Assembly (NCBI RefSeq): GCF_001583415.1
Contig: NZ_CP014475.1
Coordinates: forward strand, 3,534,001 to 3,598,000
Length of the DNA stretch: 64,000 nt
Direction of reading: 5' to 3'
Origin: Mycolicibacterium phlei
GTDB lineage: Bacteria; Actinomycetota; Actinomycetes; Mycobacteriales; Mycobacteriaceae
In this document: positions 1 to 14,939 of the stretch, piece after piece
How positions within the stretch are numbered: position 1 is the first letter of the stretch
How the letters are laid out: the number at the start of each line of letters is the position of its first letter
Made by a program: the position numbers and the translations under genes
Notes under the pieces: generated by a model
What the model was told of the DNA's origin: nothing
Databases searched by the model: none
Seen by the model: only the letters and a program-made list of their open reading frames with translations

Positions 1-1056
1 GCGGGAAGTTCTCGTACACCAGCAGGGTGTCGAACAGTTCGCCGATGCCGCCGAGTGCGCGCAGTTCGTTGTGCGGCAGGTAGCCGTGGTCGCGCAGCCG
101 GGCGGCCTCGCGCTGCAGCGCCACGCACTGCGCGCCGATGCGGCCGGCCGGGTCCAATCGCACCCGCAGCGGGACGGTGTTGATGAACAGCCCGACCATG
201 GTCTCCACCCCGGACAGCTCACCGGGACGGCCGGACACCGTGACACCGAACACCACGTCGTGCCGGTCGGTGAACGCGGAAAGAATTGCCGCCCAGGCCA
301 TCTGGACCAGGGTGTTGACCGTGACGCCGTGTACCCGGGCGGCGTCGGCGAGCCGGCGGGTGGCGTCGCGGTCGAGGGTGACCTCGGTGCGGCGCGGTGC
401 GCCGGTCGGCGTCTCCCCCGACGTCAGCGCGGGGGTGACCAGGGTGGGCCCGTCGAGGCCGGCGAGGTGTTCACGCCACAGCCGGCGGCTGGCCTCCTGA
501 TCGCGGCGGGCCAGCCAGCCGATGTAGTCGCGGTAGGGCCGCGGCGGCGGGGGCAGCACCGAGGTGTCGCCGCCGGAGCGGTACAGCGCGATCAGCTCGC
601 CGACGAACAGCGGCAGCGACCAGCCGTCGATGATGATGTGGTGGGCGACGACGACGAACCGCCAGTGCGACCCGGGGACCTCGATGAGCACGAACCGGAT
701 CGCCGGTCCGCGTTCGAGGTTGAACGGGCGGCGGCGTTCGTCGGCCTCGAGCGCGGCCACCTCGTCGGCGGTCGCGGTGAGGTGGCGCCACGGCACGTCG
801 ACCCGGTCCGGCACCACCTGCACCGTCTTGGCGCCCGCGCGCAGGAAGCTGGTGCGCAGGTTGGGGTGGCGCTCCAGCATGGTGGCCGCGCAGCGGCGCA
901 GCAGGTCGGTGTCCAGCGCGCCGGTGACATCTGCGGCCATCGCGATGACGTAGGGGTCCTCCCCGCCGGTGCTCAGCGCCGACAGCGAGTACAGCCCCTG
1001 CTGCAGGGGGCTGAGCGCCATCACGTCCTCGATGGCGGGGGCCTGCCGGGTCGAGG

Positions 1057-1060
<4 letters not shown>
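1..1060 (-). CDS. mbtF: Mycobactin NRPS MbtF, N-terminal condensation domain (partial, runs off window)
   Basis: This is the 5' part of the last mycobactin peptide synthetase, which in the known pathway adds the second (N6-hydroxy)lysine that becomes the terminal cyclic hydroxamate. About 353 residues are visible and the frame is still open at base 1. The visible protein is one condensation domain: it opens with [16 protein letters not shown] near residue 15 and carries the catalytic motif HHIIIDGWS near residue 145. The start is GTG at 1060, overlapping the mbtE stop in a GTGA tetranucleotide, so the two are translationally coupled. Adenylation and carrier domains must lie beyond the window. 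The N-terminus closely resembles the M. tuberculosis MbtF sequence as I remember it. Confidence 0.9.
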
Positions 1061-6151
<5,091 letters not shown>

Positions 6152-6155
<4 letters not shown>

Positions 6156-9070
6156 GCGTTGTCCACCTTCTCTTTTCGGGTCGTGTCGGCCAGATCGGTG
6201 ACGAGTTCACCGGCGGTGACGCCGCCCAGCAGGGTCGCCAGCGCCACCTTGCGCCCGGTGGCCTGCTGCAGGCGTTTGCGCAGATCGAGCGCCAGCAGCG
6301 AGTCCAGGCCGAGGTCGAGCAGTGATGTCGTGGGGTCGATCGCGGCGGCGTCGAGGCTGAGCACGGTCGCGATCTCGGCGAGCACCCGCGCCCGGATGTC
6401 CCCGCCGGCCGGGTCCTGTGCGGCAGGACGGTTCTCGCGGTCGCCGAGGAAGATCCGGATCCGGTCGGGGTCGGCGCTGAACAGCAGCGGATCCGCCGGG
6501 TAGGTGCGCAGGCTGGCGTCGACGGCGGCCTCGGGTGCCATCGCGATCAGCCCGGAGCGTTCGATGCGGGTGACCTCGTTCGCGCCGGCGATGCCGTCGC
6601 CGCGCCACAGCCCGTAACGGGCCGCTGCGCAGTGCCGTCCGCCGGCGCGCAGCTGGCCGGCCATCACGTCGAGCATCCGGTTGGCGGCCGAGTAGGCGGC
6701 GTGCCCGCGACCACCCCACACCCCGGAAACCGAGGAGCACACCAGGATCCGGGCATGCTCGCGCAGCGGCCACAGCTCGGTCATGCTGGCCAGGCCGGTG
6801 AGTTTGGCGGCCGCGGTGTCGGTGAGCACGGCGCCGGTGAGGCCGTCGCGGTCGGTGAACGTGGCGGTGCCCGCGGCGTGGATGAGCAGCGTGGCACCGG
6901 CTCCGCCGTGCTGTCGCGCGGTCTCGGCGACGGCGGCCGGGTCGGTGACGTCGCACACGGGTGCGATGACTTCGGTTGCGGTTCCTGCGATCTCGGCGCG
7001 GACCGACTCGTCGAGGCCGCGACGGCTGAGCAGCACGATGCGGCGGGCACCGTGCGCGGCCAGGTAGCGGGCGAAGTGCAGGCCGACCGCGCCGGTGCCG
7101 CCGGTGATCACCACGTCGTCGAACGCGGCGGGGTCGGAGTGCCACGCGGGTGCGGGCTCGTGGGTCTCGGTGGTGGTGCGCACGAACAGTGCGGGTGCCG
7201 AACCGTTCTCGCGGACCGCCGCCTCGGTGTGCGGGGTGAGCAGGGCGTCGACCGCCGCGGCGGCCAGCGCGGTACCGGGGTCCCAGGTGGGCACGTCGAG
7301 GTGGCGGAACGTCCGGTCGGGGTGCTCGAAGCCGAGGCTGCGGTGCATCGCGGCCAGGGCGGCCTGGGCGGGCAGCGCGACCGGTTCGGTGTCGAGGACG
7401 TGTTCACCGCCTGCGGTGACCAGACACACCGCCCGGCACCCCGGCCCGGCGTCGAGGTAGTCCAGCAGCCCGGCGTCGAGCAGGGCGGCGATCTCGGTGA
7501 CCGACCGCCCGGCATCCGGGTGGTCGAGCATCGGGGCGACGGCGACAACGAGGTCGGCCTCGGCGGGGTCGACGAGCAGTGCGTCGGCGTGCCCGGTCAG
7601 CCCGGCGCGTAACCGGTCGGCGAGCGGGCCGCGGGGACCGGGGAGGTCGACGACGGCGACGCGCTGCCCGGGCTCGACGGAAACCTGTGTGGGCGTCCAG
7701 GTCTCGTGGGCGACGGTGACCGTCTGGACCGGGGTGAGGCGGCGGGGTTCGGCCCACAGCCGCACCGCGCGCATCGGCGCGTTGGGAAAGCCCCGCAGGA
7801 TCGGCTGGTTCGCGACGTCGACGTGGTCGGTCCAGCGGTAGGCCGGGTCGGCGGCGGCGACCGCGGCGATGTTGGCCGACAGCGAGTCGGTGAGGGGTTC
7901 GTCGCGGTGCCCGGAGCCGACAACCAGCTCGTCGCCGACCAGCTCGCCGAGCGCGAACCGCAGCGCGGGATGCGCGGACATCTCGACGAACACGGTGGCC
8001 CCGAGGGTGCGGGCGGCACCGACGGCGCGGTCGAACCGCACGGTTCGGCGCAGGTTGCGGTACCAGTAGTCGGCGAAGCCGGTGCCCGCGGGCACCACGT
8101 CACCGGTGGTGGAGGCGATGAAACGGACGGGGCTGTCGGCGAACTCGGCGTCGGGCAGCATCGCGACCAGCTCGTCGCGCAGCGGCTCCAGCGCGCTGGT
8201 GTGGCCGGGATAGTCGACGTCGAGTTCGCGGACGAATATTCCGCGGTCGGCGGCGGTGGCCACCAGCGCGGTGATCGCGGTGCGCTCCCCCGCCACCACC
8301 ACCGAGGTGGCGGCGTTGACCGCCGAGATCTCCAGCCAGCCGGGCACCTCGGCCAGCAGCGCGTCGGCGTCGGCGGGGGCGAGGCCCAGCGCGGCCATCC
8401 GGTAGTCGCCGCTGAGCCGGTCGACGGCCCGGGCGCGGGCGGCGACGACGGCGACCGCGTCGGACAGCGTGATCGCGCCGGCGACGTGGGCGGCGGCCAC
8501 CTCCCCGAGGCTGTGCCCGATCGTCATGGCGGGCTGGATCCCGCAGGAGCGCCAGATCCGCGACAGCGCGACGGCGTGGGTGAACTGCGCGCCCTGGATC
8601 TCGGTCTGCGACCACGTGCCGCCGGTGTGGTCGGCCAGCAGGTACGGCAGCGGCGACGGGTGACCGGCGGCGACGAACGCCTCGGCGCACCGGTCGGCCT
8701 GGTCGCGGTACTCGGCGCAGCGCCGGTAGGCCTGCAGACCCATCGACGGCCACTGGTTGCCCTGCCCGGGGAAGACGAACGCCGTTACCGGGGAACCGGT
8801 TTCGCAGGACCGGGCGACCAGACGGTGGTCGTCGCCGTCGGCGACCGCGCGCAGCGCACCGGTCAGTTCGGCGGTGTCGGCGGCGCGGATCACGGTGCGG
8901 TGGCGGCGGATCCGGCGGGTGCGCAGCAGGGCGGCGGCCACCTCGGAGACCCCGGGAACGTCGGCCGCGTGCTCGGTGTAGCGCAGGATGGCCGCGGCGT
9001 CGGCGGGCAGCAGGTCCTCGGCGTGGGCGCTGAGCACCACGGGCACCCGGCCGTCGGGCAGGCGCGTCAT
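6152..9070 (-). CDS. mbtD: Mycobactin polyketide synthase MbtD (AT-KR-ACP)
   Basis: MbtD works with the separate ketosynthase MbtC to add and reduce the polyketide-derived (beta-hydroxy acid) unit of mycobactin. About 972 residues, the usual size for the family. Domains: acyltransferase with FVFPGQGNQW near residue 95 and the serine motif GHSLGEVAA near 187; ketoreductase with the NADPH motif ITGGTGAVG near 660 and a downstream GGRGHAAYSAAN segment holding the expected Tyr/Asn; C-terminal acyl carrier with LGLDSLLALD near 923. There is no ketosynthase of its own. I chose ATG at 9070, which overlaps the mbtC stop by ATGA; the open frame extends further upstream but is not protein-like there. 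The 3' end overlaps mbtE. Confidence 0.92.
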
Positions 9071-10398
9071 GCGGCCTCGCTCGCCGGGACCGACACGATC
9101 AGGTGCGCGTTGGTGCCGCTCATCCCGAACGCGGTCACCGCGCCCAGCCGCCGCCCGTCCACCGCGGGCCACGGGGTCAGCTCGGTGGCCAGCCGCAATC
9201 CCTGGGATTCCCAGTCGATTTCGCGGCTGGCCTCCTCGGCGTGCAGGGTGGGCGGGACCGCGCCGCGCTCGGCGGCGATCAGCACCTTGGCCAGGCCGAG
9301 CCCGCCGGCGGCGGCCTGGGTGTGGCCCAGGTTGGACTTGACCGATCCGAGCAGCGGCCCGGTGCCGGGTTCGGTGTCACCGTAGGTCTGCGCCAGCGAG
9401 ATCAGCTCGGTGCGGTCGCCGAGCCGGGTGGCGGTGCCGTGGCCCTCGATCATCCCGATGTCGTGCGGGCGCACCCCGGCGCGCTGCAGAGCCCGCGCGA
9501 ACAGCCGGGCCTGCGCCTGGCCGCTGGGCGCGGTCAGCCCCACCGAGCGGCCGTCCTGGTTCAGGCAGGTGACGCGCAGTTCGGCGAGCACGTCGCGGCC
9601 GTCGCGCAGTGCGGCGGATCGGCGCTGCAGCACGAACATCGCCGCACCCTCGGCCCAGACGGTGCCGCTGGCGTGGGCGCTGTAGGGCCGGCAGTGGCCG
9701 TCGTCGGACAGCGCGTGCTGTTTGGAGAACTCGACGAAGAAGCCGGGCGATCCCATCACGCACACCCCGCCGGCCAGCGCGAGGTCGCAGTCGCCGGCGC
9801 GCAGGGCCGCGGCGGCGGTGTGGATGGCGGTCAGCGTCGACGAGCACGACGTGTCGACGGTCAGCGCGGGGCCGGCCAGCCCGAGCGTGTAGGCGATCCG
9901 CCCGGAGATCACGCCCAGCGCGGTGCCGGACATCAGATGTCCGGTCAGGTCGGTGAATTCGGCCAGGTCTGGGCCGTAGCCCATGGTCGAGGCGCCGACG
10001 TAGCAGCCGGCGTCGTGGCCGGCCAGGTCGTCGGGGTTGATGCCGCTGTTCTCCAGCGCCCGCCACGCCACCCGCAGCGCCACCCGCTGCTGCGGGTCCA
10101 TCGCGACGGCCTCGCGCGGTGAGATCCCGAAGAACTCCGGGTCGAATTCGGCGGCGCCGTCGAGGAATCCGCCGAGGTCGTGGATCGGCTTGAACCCGTC
10201 GCGGCGGGAGCCGTCGAACAGCTCGCGCACCGACCAGCCGCGGTCGCGCGGGAACGGGCACAGCCCTTCGCGGCGCCCGGCCAACAGGTCCCAGTACTGC
10301 TCGGCGGTGGTGATGCCGCCGGGGGCCTCGAGCGCCATGCCGACGATCACGATCGGATCGTCGGCGGCCGCTTCCTCAGACGGGCGGTCAGACCGCAT
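9067..10398 (-). CDS. mbtC: Mycobactin ketosynthase MbtC
   Basis: A free-standing beta-ketoacyl synthase that supplies the condensing activity missing from MbtD. About 443 residues, matching the M. tuberculosis protein. It starts MRSDRPSEE and then PIVIVGMALEAPGG; the active-site cysteine lies in VDTSCSSTLTAIH near residue 183; the first active-site histidine is in EGHGTATRLGD and the second in KSNLGHTQAAAG. ATG at 10398 lies inside the end of mbtT (11-base overlap), and the stop overlaps mbtD. The frame is open for about 400 bases upstream of this ATG, but that part is an antisense-like shadow of mbtT and has no ketosynthase character. Confidence 0.92.
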   Translation of the reverse strand: MRSDRPSEEAAADDPIVIVGMALEAPGGITTAEQYWDLLAGRREGLCPFPRDRGWSVRELFDGSRRDGFKPIHDLGGFLDGAAEFDPEFFGISPREAVAMDPQQRVALRVAWRALENSGINPDDLAGHDAGCYVGASTMGYGPDLAEFTDLTGHLMSGTALGVISGRIAYTLGLAGPALTVDTSCSSTLTAIHTAAAALRAGDCDLALAGGVCVMGSPGFFVEFSKQHALSDDGHCRPYSAHASGTVWAEGAAMFVLQRRSAALRDGRDVLAELRVTCLNQDGRSVGLTAPSGQAQARLFARALQRAGVRPHDIGMIEGHGTATRLGDRTELISLAQTYGDTEPGTGPLLGSVKSNLGHTQAAAGGLGLAKVLIAAERGAVPPTLHAEEASREIDWESQGLRLATELTPWPAVDGRRLGAVTAFGMSGTNAHLIVSVPASEAA

Positions 10399-11146
10399 TG
10401 ACCAACTCCGCGACCGCGTCGACGTGGTCGTTGATGTAGAAGTGCCCGCCGTCGAACAGCGTCGTCGTGAACGCACCGCGGGTGTGAACCTGCCAGCCGC
10501 GCAACATGTCCGGGCTGATCCGGTGGTCGGACTCGCCGCCGATGGTGTGGATGTCGGCGGCGAGCCGGACACCGGGCTCACAGGAGTAGCGGTTGAACGC
10601 CAGGTAGTCGGCGCGCACCGCGCGCACCAGCAGCTCCACGAAGTCCTCGTCCTCCAGCAGCCGCGGGTCGGTGCCGCCGAGATCGACCATGTTGGCCACG
10701 ATCTCGGCGTCCGCGGTGGGCAGTCGCGGCGAAGTCGCGATGGTCGACGGTGCCTGGCTGGCCGACACCCACAGCGCGCGGAGCTCGACACCGTGCCGCT
10801 CGGCGACCCGGCCAAATTCGAACGCGATCACCGCGCCCATGCAGTGACCGAACAGCCGCAGCGGCCCGATGCCGGCCCAGTCCCCCGCCGCGAACAGGTC
10901 CTCGGCCAGTTGCTCGACGGTCTCCGGCGCCGGGTGGGTCAGCCGGTCGGCCCGCTGCGGGTACTGCACGACGTAGGCGTCGTCGCCGCCGGCGGCCAGC
11001 GCGGCCGCGAGCGGCCGGTAGGCGGCCGCGGCGCCGCCGGCGTGCGGGAAGACCACGGTCGCACCGGTGGAGGTCCGGCCCGGGGTGCGCTTGATCCAGG
11101 GGGCCATGGGGCGGGACGGCGTCACGTCGGCAGCGGAAACACCCAT
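10388..11146 (-). CDS. mbtT: Type II thioesterase MbtT
   Basis: An alpha/beta-hydrolase of the type II thioesterase class that normally removes wrong or stalled acyl groups from carrier domains of the mycobactin assembly line. About 252 residues. Signatures: VVFPHAGGAAAAYRPLA near the N-terminus, the nucleophile elbow GHCMGAV (cysteine in the nucleophile position where most members have serine), and a C-terminal GGHFYIND histidine. The start chosen is ATG at 11146; an upstream in-frame ATG at 11254 would run through the iron boxes and is unlikely. First gene of mbtT-mbtC-mbtD-mbtE-mbtF, all overlapping, so one transcript is expected from the iron-regulated promoter just upstream. Confidence 0.88.
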   Translation of the reverse strand: MGVSAADVTPSRPMAPWIKRTPGRTSTGATVVFPHAGGAAAAYRPLAAALAAGGDDAYVVQYPQRADRLTHPAPETVEQLAEDLFAAGDWAGIGPLRLFGHCMGAVIAFEFGRVAERHGVELRALWVSASQAPSTIATSPRLPTADAEIVANMVDLGGTDPRLLEDEDFVELLVRAVRADYLAFNRYSCEPGVRLAADIHTIGGESDHRISPDMLRGWQVHTRGAFTTTLFDGGHFYINDHVDAVAELVNAV

Positions 11147-11165
11147 GAGACCCCTTCCGTGTGGT

Positions 11166-11184
11166 TTAGCGCAGGCTGCCCTAA
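11166..11184. promoter_or_regulatory. IdeR iron box upstream of mbtT operon
   Basis: TTAGCGCAGGCTGCCCTAA matches 14 of 19 positions of the usual mycobacterial IdeR consensus TTAGGTTAGGCTAACCTAA (hand count) and is centred about 30 bases before the mbtT start. This position predicts repression of mbtT-C-D-E-F when iron is plentiful. It is almost the same sequence as the box in front of mbtB. Confidence 0.8.
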
Positions 11185-11191
11185 GTGGAAG

Positions 11192-11210
11192 TGAGGTTAC
11201 CCTATCCTTC
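11192..11210. promoter_or_regulatory. Second, weaker IdeR-like box upstream of mbtT
   Basis: TGAGGTTACCCTATCCTTC matches 13 of 19 consensus positions by hand count, 7 bases beyond the first box. Tandem boxes are known at mycobactin promoters; this one could hold a second IdeR dimer pair or simply contain the -10 region. Less certain than the proximal box. Confidence 0.5.
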
Positions 11211-11287
11211 CCACCTCGGATACGCCTACACACGAGTTGCGCGGGCGATGTCACACCCCGCGCCCGCAGCGATCTGACCTGCGCAGA

Positions 11288-13021
11288 TCAGTCCGAACCG
11301 GCCATCACCCACCCGCTGGCCGCGACCCGTTGGCGCCAGAACTGCGCGTACTGGCCACCGCGGTCCGTCAGGTCGGCGTGCGTACCCTGGTCCTCCACCG
11401 TGCCGTGACCGGACAGCACCACGATGTTGTCCGCGGCGGTGACCGTCGACAGCTTGTGTGCGATGACGATGACCGTGCTGCTACGCGCCAGGGCGCGGAT
11501 CGACTCGGCGACGTGGTGCTCGTTCTCCGGGTCCAGCGCGCTGGTGGCCTCGTCGAACAGCACGATCGGCGCGTTCTTGAGCAGCGCGCGGGCGATCGAC
11601 ACCCGTTGCCGCTCCCCGCCGGACAGCGCCGAACCGCCCTCGCCGACACGGGTCTGCCAGCCGTCGGGCAGCCGCTCGACCACCGACAGCAGACCAGCGG
11701 TGCGCGCCGCCGCCACGATCTCGTCGTCGGTGGCGTCGGTGCGGCCGATCCGGATGTTCTCCCACAGGGTGTCGTCGAACAGGTAGACGTCCTGGAACAC
11801 CAGCGACAGCTGCGCCATCAGGTCGGCGGCGGTCTGGTCGCGCACGTCGACGCCGCCGACCCGCACCACGCCGGAGTCGACGTCGTAGAACCGGGCGATC
11901 AGCTTGGTGATCGTCGACTTCCCGGACCCGGACGGCCCGACCAGCGCGGTCATGGTTCCGGGCTCGGCGGCGAAGCTGATGTCGCTCAACACCTTCCGGC
12001 CGTCGTAGCCGAACGAGACGCCGTCGAGTTCGACGCGTCCCGTGTCGGCCACCGCGACCGGGCTGACCGGCTCAGGTAGCGCCGGGGTCGCCAGGATCGA
12101 GGTGATGCGCTGCAGTTCGGCGCGCGCCAGCCGCATCGCCGAGCCGAGCTCGGCCAGCTGCGACAGCGGCGACGCGAACCGCGCGGCCAGCCCGAGGATC
12201 GCCACCAGCGTGACCGGGTTGACCTCTCCGCTGACCGCGATCCACGCGGCGACCGCGATCAGCACCGAGAACACCGCCTGCACCGCGACACCGTTGAGCA
12301 TCAGCCCGGCCACCGACTGCCACAGCGCCGAGCGGCCTGCGCGGTGCTGACGCTGAAGCGCGTCGTGCAGCGGGGTGTAGTCGGACCCGGTGCGGCCGAA
12401 GGCGCGCAGCGTCGGCTGATGCCGCGCGAACTCGAGAACCCGGTTGTTGACCTCGGTGGCGGCGTCGTGGGTGCGCACCTCGGCGGCGGCGACCAGGCCC
12501 GAGGTGAACCGGCCGCAGACCACCAGCAGCGCACCGCCGACGAGCGCGACCAGTCCGATGCGCCAGTCGAAGAACAGCAGACCGACGGCGACGGTGAGCG
12601 CGCTGACGGTGTTCACCACCAACGGGGTGACCAGGTTGCCGCCGCTGGTGCCGACGAACACGGTGCCCTTGACCGCGATCTGCGAGACGTCGCCGACCCG
12701 GTCGCGGGTGAACCAGCCCAGCGGCAGCGTGACCATGTGGTCGCCCAGCCGGTGGTGCAGCAGCCGCATCGTGGTCAGCGCCATCCGGATCGCCAGCTTG
12801 GCCTGGGCGTAGTTGACCACCGCGCCGACGGCGACGACGGCGGCCATCGCCAGCAGCCAGCGCCCGGCGCCGGCGTTGTCGCCGTCGAACAGCGCGACGG
12901 TGATCGGCACCAGCGACAGCATCGCCAGGCCGTGCAGCACCCCGTACAGACCCACCACGGCCAGGAACTTGAACATCGTGCCCCGCTCGGGGCCGAGGAT
13001 CTGCAGGAATCCGCGGATCAT
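11288..13021 (-). CDS. ABC transporter, exporter-fold half-transporter, IrtB-like
   Basis: A 577-residue protein with an N-terminal block of about six membrane segments and a C-terminal ATPase. Walker [10 protein letters not shown] is near residue 364, the signature LSGGERQRVSIARALLK near 467, followed by Walker B LFDEATSALD and an H-loop in VIAHKLS. The extreme C-terminus (YAQFWRQRVAASGW) is reminiscent of IrtB of M. tuberculosis. IrtB pairs with IrtA to bring ferric mycobactin/carboxymycobactin across the inner membrane despite the exporter fold; YbtP/YbtQ do the same for yersiniabactin. ATG at 13021 overlaps the stop of the upstream partner (ATGA), so a heterodimer is likely. The neighbourhood argues for a siderophore substrate; direction of transport cannot be read from sequence. 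Confidence 0.8.
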   Translation of the reverse strand: MIRGFLQILGPERGTMFKFLAVVGLYGVLHGLAMLSLVPITVALFDGDNAGAGRWLLAMAAVVAVGAVVNYAQAKLAIRMALTTMRLLHHRLGDHMVTLPLGWFTRDRVGDVSQIAVKGTVFVGTSGGNLVTPLVVNTVSALTVAVGLLFFDWRIGLVALVGGALLVVCGRFTSGLVAAAEVRTHDAATEVNNRVLEFARHQPTLRAFGRTGSDYTPLHDALQRQHRAGRSALWQSVAGLMLNGVAVQAVFSVLIAVAAWIAVSGEVNPVTLVAILGLAARFASPLSQLAELGSAMRLARAELQRITSILATPALPEPVSPVAVADTGRVELDGVSFGYDGRKVLSDISFAAEPGTMTALVGPSGSGKSTITKLIARFYDVDSGVVRVGGVDVRDQTAADLMAQLSLVFQDVYLFDDTLWENIRIGRTDATDDEIVAAARTAGLLSVVERLPDGWQTRVGEGGSALSGGERQRVSIARALLKNAPIVLFDEATSALDPENEHHVAESIRALARSSTVIVIAHKLSTVTAADNIVVLSGHGTVEDQGTHADLTDRGGQYAQFWRQRVAASGWVMAGSD

Positions 13022-14819
13022 CGGGCGACCTCCTGTGCCTGGCCTGCGGTGTAGGTCTGCCACATCCGCGCGTACTGGCCGTCGGCGGCGAGCAGGTCGT
13101 GGTGGCGGCCCTGTTCGACGATGCGGCCGCCGTCGAGCACCACGATGTTGTCGGCGGCGACGATCGAGCCGAGCCGGTGCGCGATCACCAGCACGGTGCG
13201 CCCGACGATCAGCCGGGCCAGCGCCTCCTGGATGGCCGCCTCGGAGTCCGGGTCGGCGAACGCGGTGGCCTCGTCGAGCACCAGGATCGGGGTGTCGGCC
13301 AGTATCGCGCGGGCGATGCTGACGCGCTGCGCCTCGCCACCGGAGAAGTGCGCGTCGTCGCCGACGACCGAGTCATATCCCTTGGGCAGCGCCAGGATCC
13401 GCTCGTGGATCTGGGCGGCCTCGGCGGCCGCGATCACCTCGTCGTCGGTGGCGTCGGCACGGCCGAGCCGGATGTTGTCGGCGACGCTCATGGCGAGCAG
13501 CGACACGTCCTGCAGCACGAAGCCGACGTGGCGGTACAGCTCGCCCGGGGCGACGTCGCGGACATCGACGCCGCCGACGCGCACCGCGCCCGCGGTGACG
13601 TCGTGGAAGCGCGGCACCAGGGTGGCCAGCGTGGACTTGCCGCTGCCCGACGGGCCGACCAGCGCGGTGATGGTGCCGGCGGGCAGCGACAGCGACACGT
13701 CGTGCAGCACGGTGTTGACCCCGTCGTAGGAGAACCGCACGCGGTCGAACTCGACCGAGTTACCCTGCGGCCGTTGCGGTTCGCGCGGCACCGGCAGGTT
13801 CGGGGTGTCGAACAGGCGCTGCAGCCGGCCCGCCGCCGCGGCGGCCTGGCGTTTGATGTGCGCGGAGTAGCCGACGGTCAGCACCGCGGCGGGGATCGTC
13901 ACCGCGACCAGCGTCGACCCCAGCACCTCGATCGGGGTGACCCAGCCGGCGCGCACGAACCAGTAACCGCCTGCCAGGTTGGCCAGCATCAGCACCGGGG
14001 TGTCGATGAAGATCGACGAGATCGCCTTGACCCGCACCAGCGGGCCGATCCATTCGGCGAAGCTGTCGTTGAACTCGTCGGCCGCATCGGCGAACCGCTT
14101 GTGCGCCTTGCCGGTTTCGCCGAACGTCTTGACCACCGAGACGCCCGCGATGAACTCGACGATCGTCGCGCTGATGCGTTCGACGCCGCGGTCCAGGCGT
14201 TCCATCTGGGTGCGGGTGTCGCGGCCCAGCGCCACGTAGACGCCGATGTAGAACGGCACCGTCGCCATCGCGAGCAGGCCGAGACGCCAGTCCAGGTAGA
14301 AGCAGTAGATCAGCCCGAACAGCGGGGTGGCCAGCGCGCCGGTGTTCTCCACCGCCGAATGTGCCACCAGGAAGTGCAGTTCGCCGACGTCGTGTTCGAC
14401 GGCCTTGCGGACCTCCCGGAGGAGCGGGTGGAGAACCAGCCCAGCGGCAGCCGGCCGAGCTTGTCGACGATGCGCAGCCGCAGCGAGCGTTGCAGGTCGA
14501 CGTCGGCGGCGTGGGTGACGGCCAGTGCGGCACCGCCGGCGAGGGTGCGCACCAACAGCGCGGCGATGACCACGCCGACGACCATCCAGATCCGGCCGGC
14601 GTCCGGGGTGTCGCCGCCGAGCAGCTCGCGGCCGATCTCGACGATGCCGATGAACGGGACGATCGTCGCCGCCGACGCCAGCAGTTGATAGCGCTGCGCT
14701 CGCGCCGACCGGGCCCTGGTCGGGGCCAGCAGCTGCTGCAGCGCGAGCTTGTCGTACGTCGCGGCGCGCTTGGCGTCCGGCGCCGTCTCCGGCGCCTGTG
14801 CGGTCTGCACCGCGGTCAT
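13018..14819 (-). pseudogene. ABC transporter, IrtA-like half-transporter without siderophore-interaction domain; apparent 1-base frameshift
   Basis: Partner of the IrtB-like subunit. Restoring one base gives about 600 residues: membrane domain 50-330, Walker [15 protein letters not shown], signature FSGGEAQRVSIARAILAD, Walker B LVLDEATAFADPD. Classical IrtA is roughly 860 residues because it has an N-terminal FAD-binding siderophore-reducing domain; here the protein begins MTAVQTAQAPE and goes directly to the transporter core. The frame breaks at a CCC run (14415-14417, plus strand): N-terminal frame reads LPLGWFSTRSSG, and the continuation VRKAVEHDVGELHF is in the next frame; a fourth C (codon for E before VRK) would repair it. 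ATG at 14819 is preceded by an IdeR-like box. Either a sequencing error in a homopolymer or a recent null mutation. Confidence 0.75.
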
Positions 14820-14843
14820 GCACCCTCCCGGGAGGTCGTCGAC

Positions 14844-14862
14844 TAAGGGTCACCTAACCCTA
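14844..14862. promoter_or_regulatory. IdeR-like iron box upstream of the ABC transporter pair
   Basis: Read on the minus strand, TAGGGTTAGGTGACCCTTA matches 13 of 19 positions of the IdeR consensus (hand count), 25 bases before the IrtA-like start. It also lies upstream of the divergent luciferase-like gene starting at 14940 and could affect both. Confidence 0.6.
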
Positions 14863-14939
14863 CCGGTCGCGTGACGTCCGGTGGCCGCTACGTAACGTGG
14901 GAGGGGTTACTCGATCGCACAGCTCGGGAAAGGACGGCC

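Noticed and set aside
9067..10815. Longer MbtC with about 140 extra N-terminal residues
   Set aside because: The extension is an overlapping frame of mbtT; the ketosynthase begins at ATG 10398.
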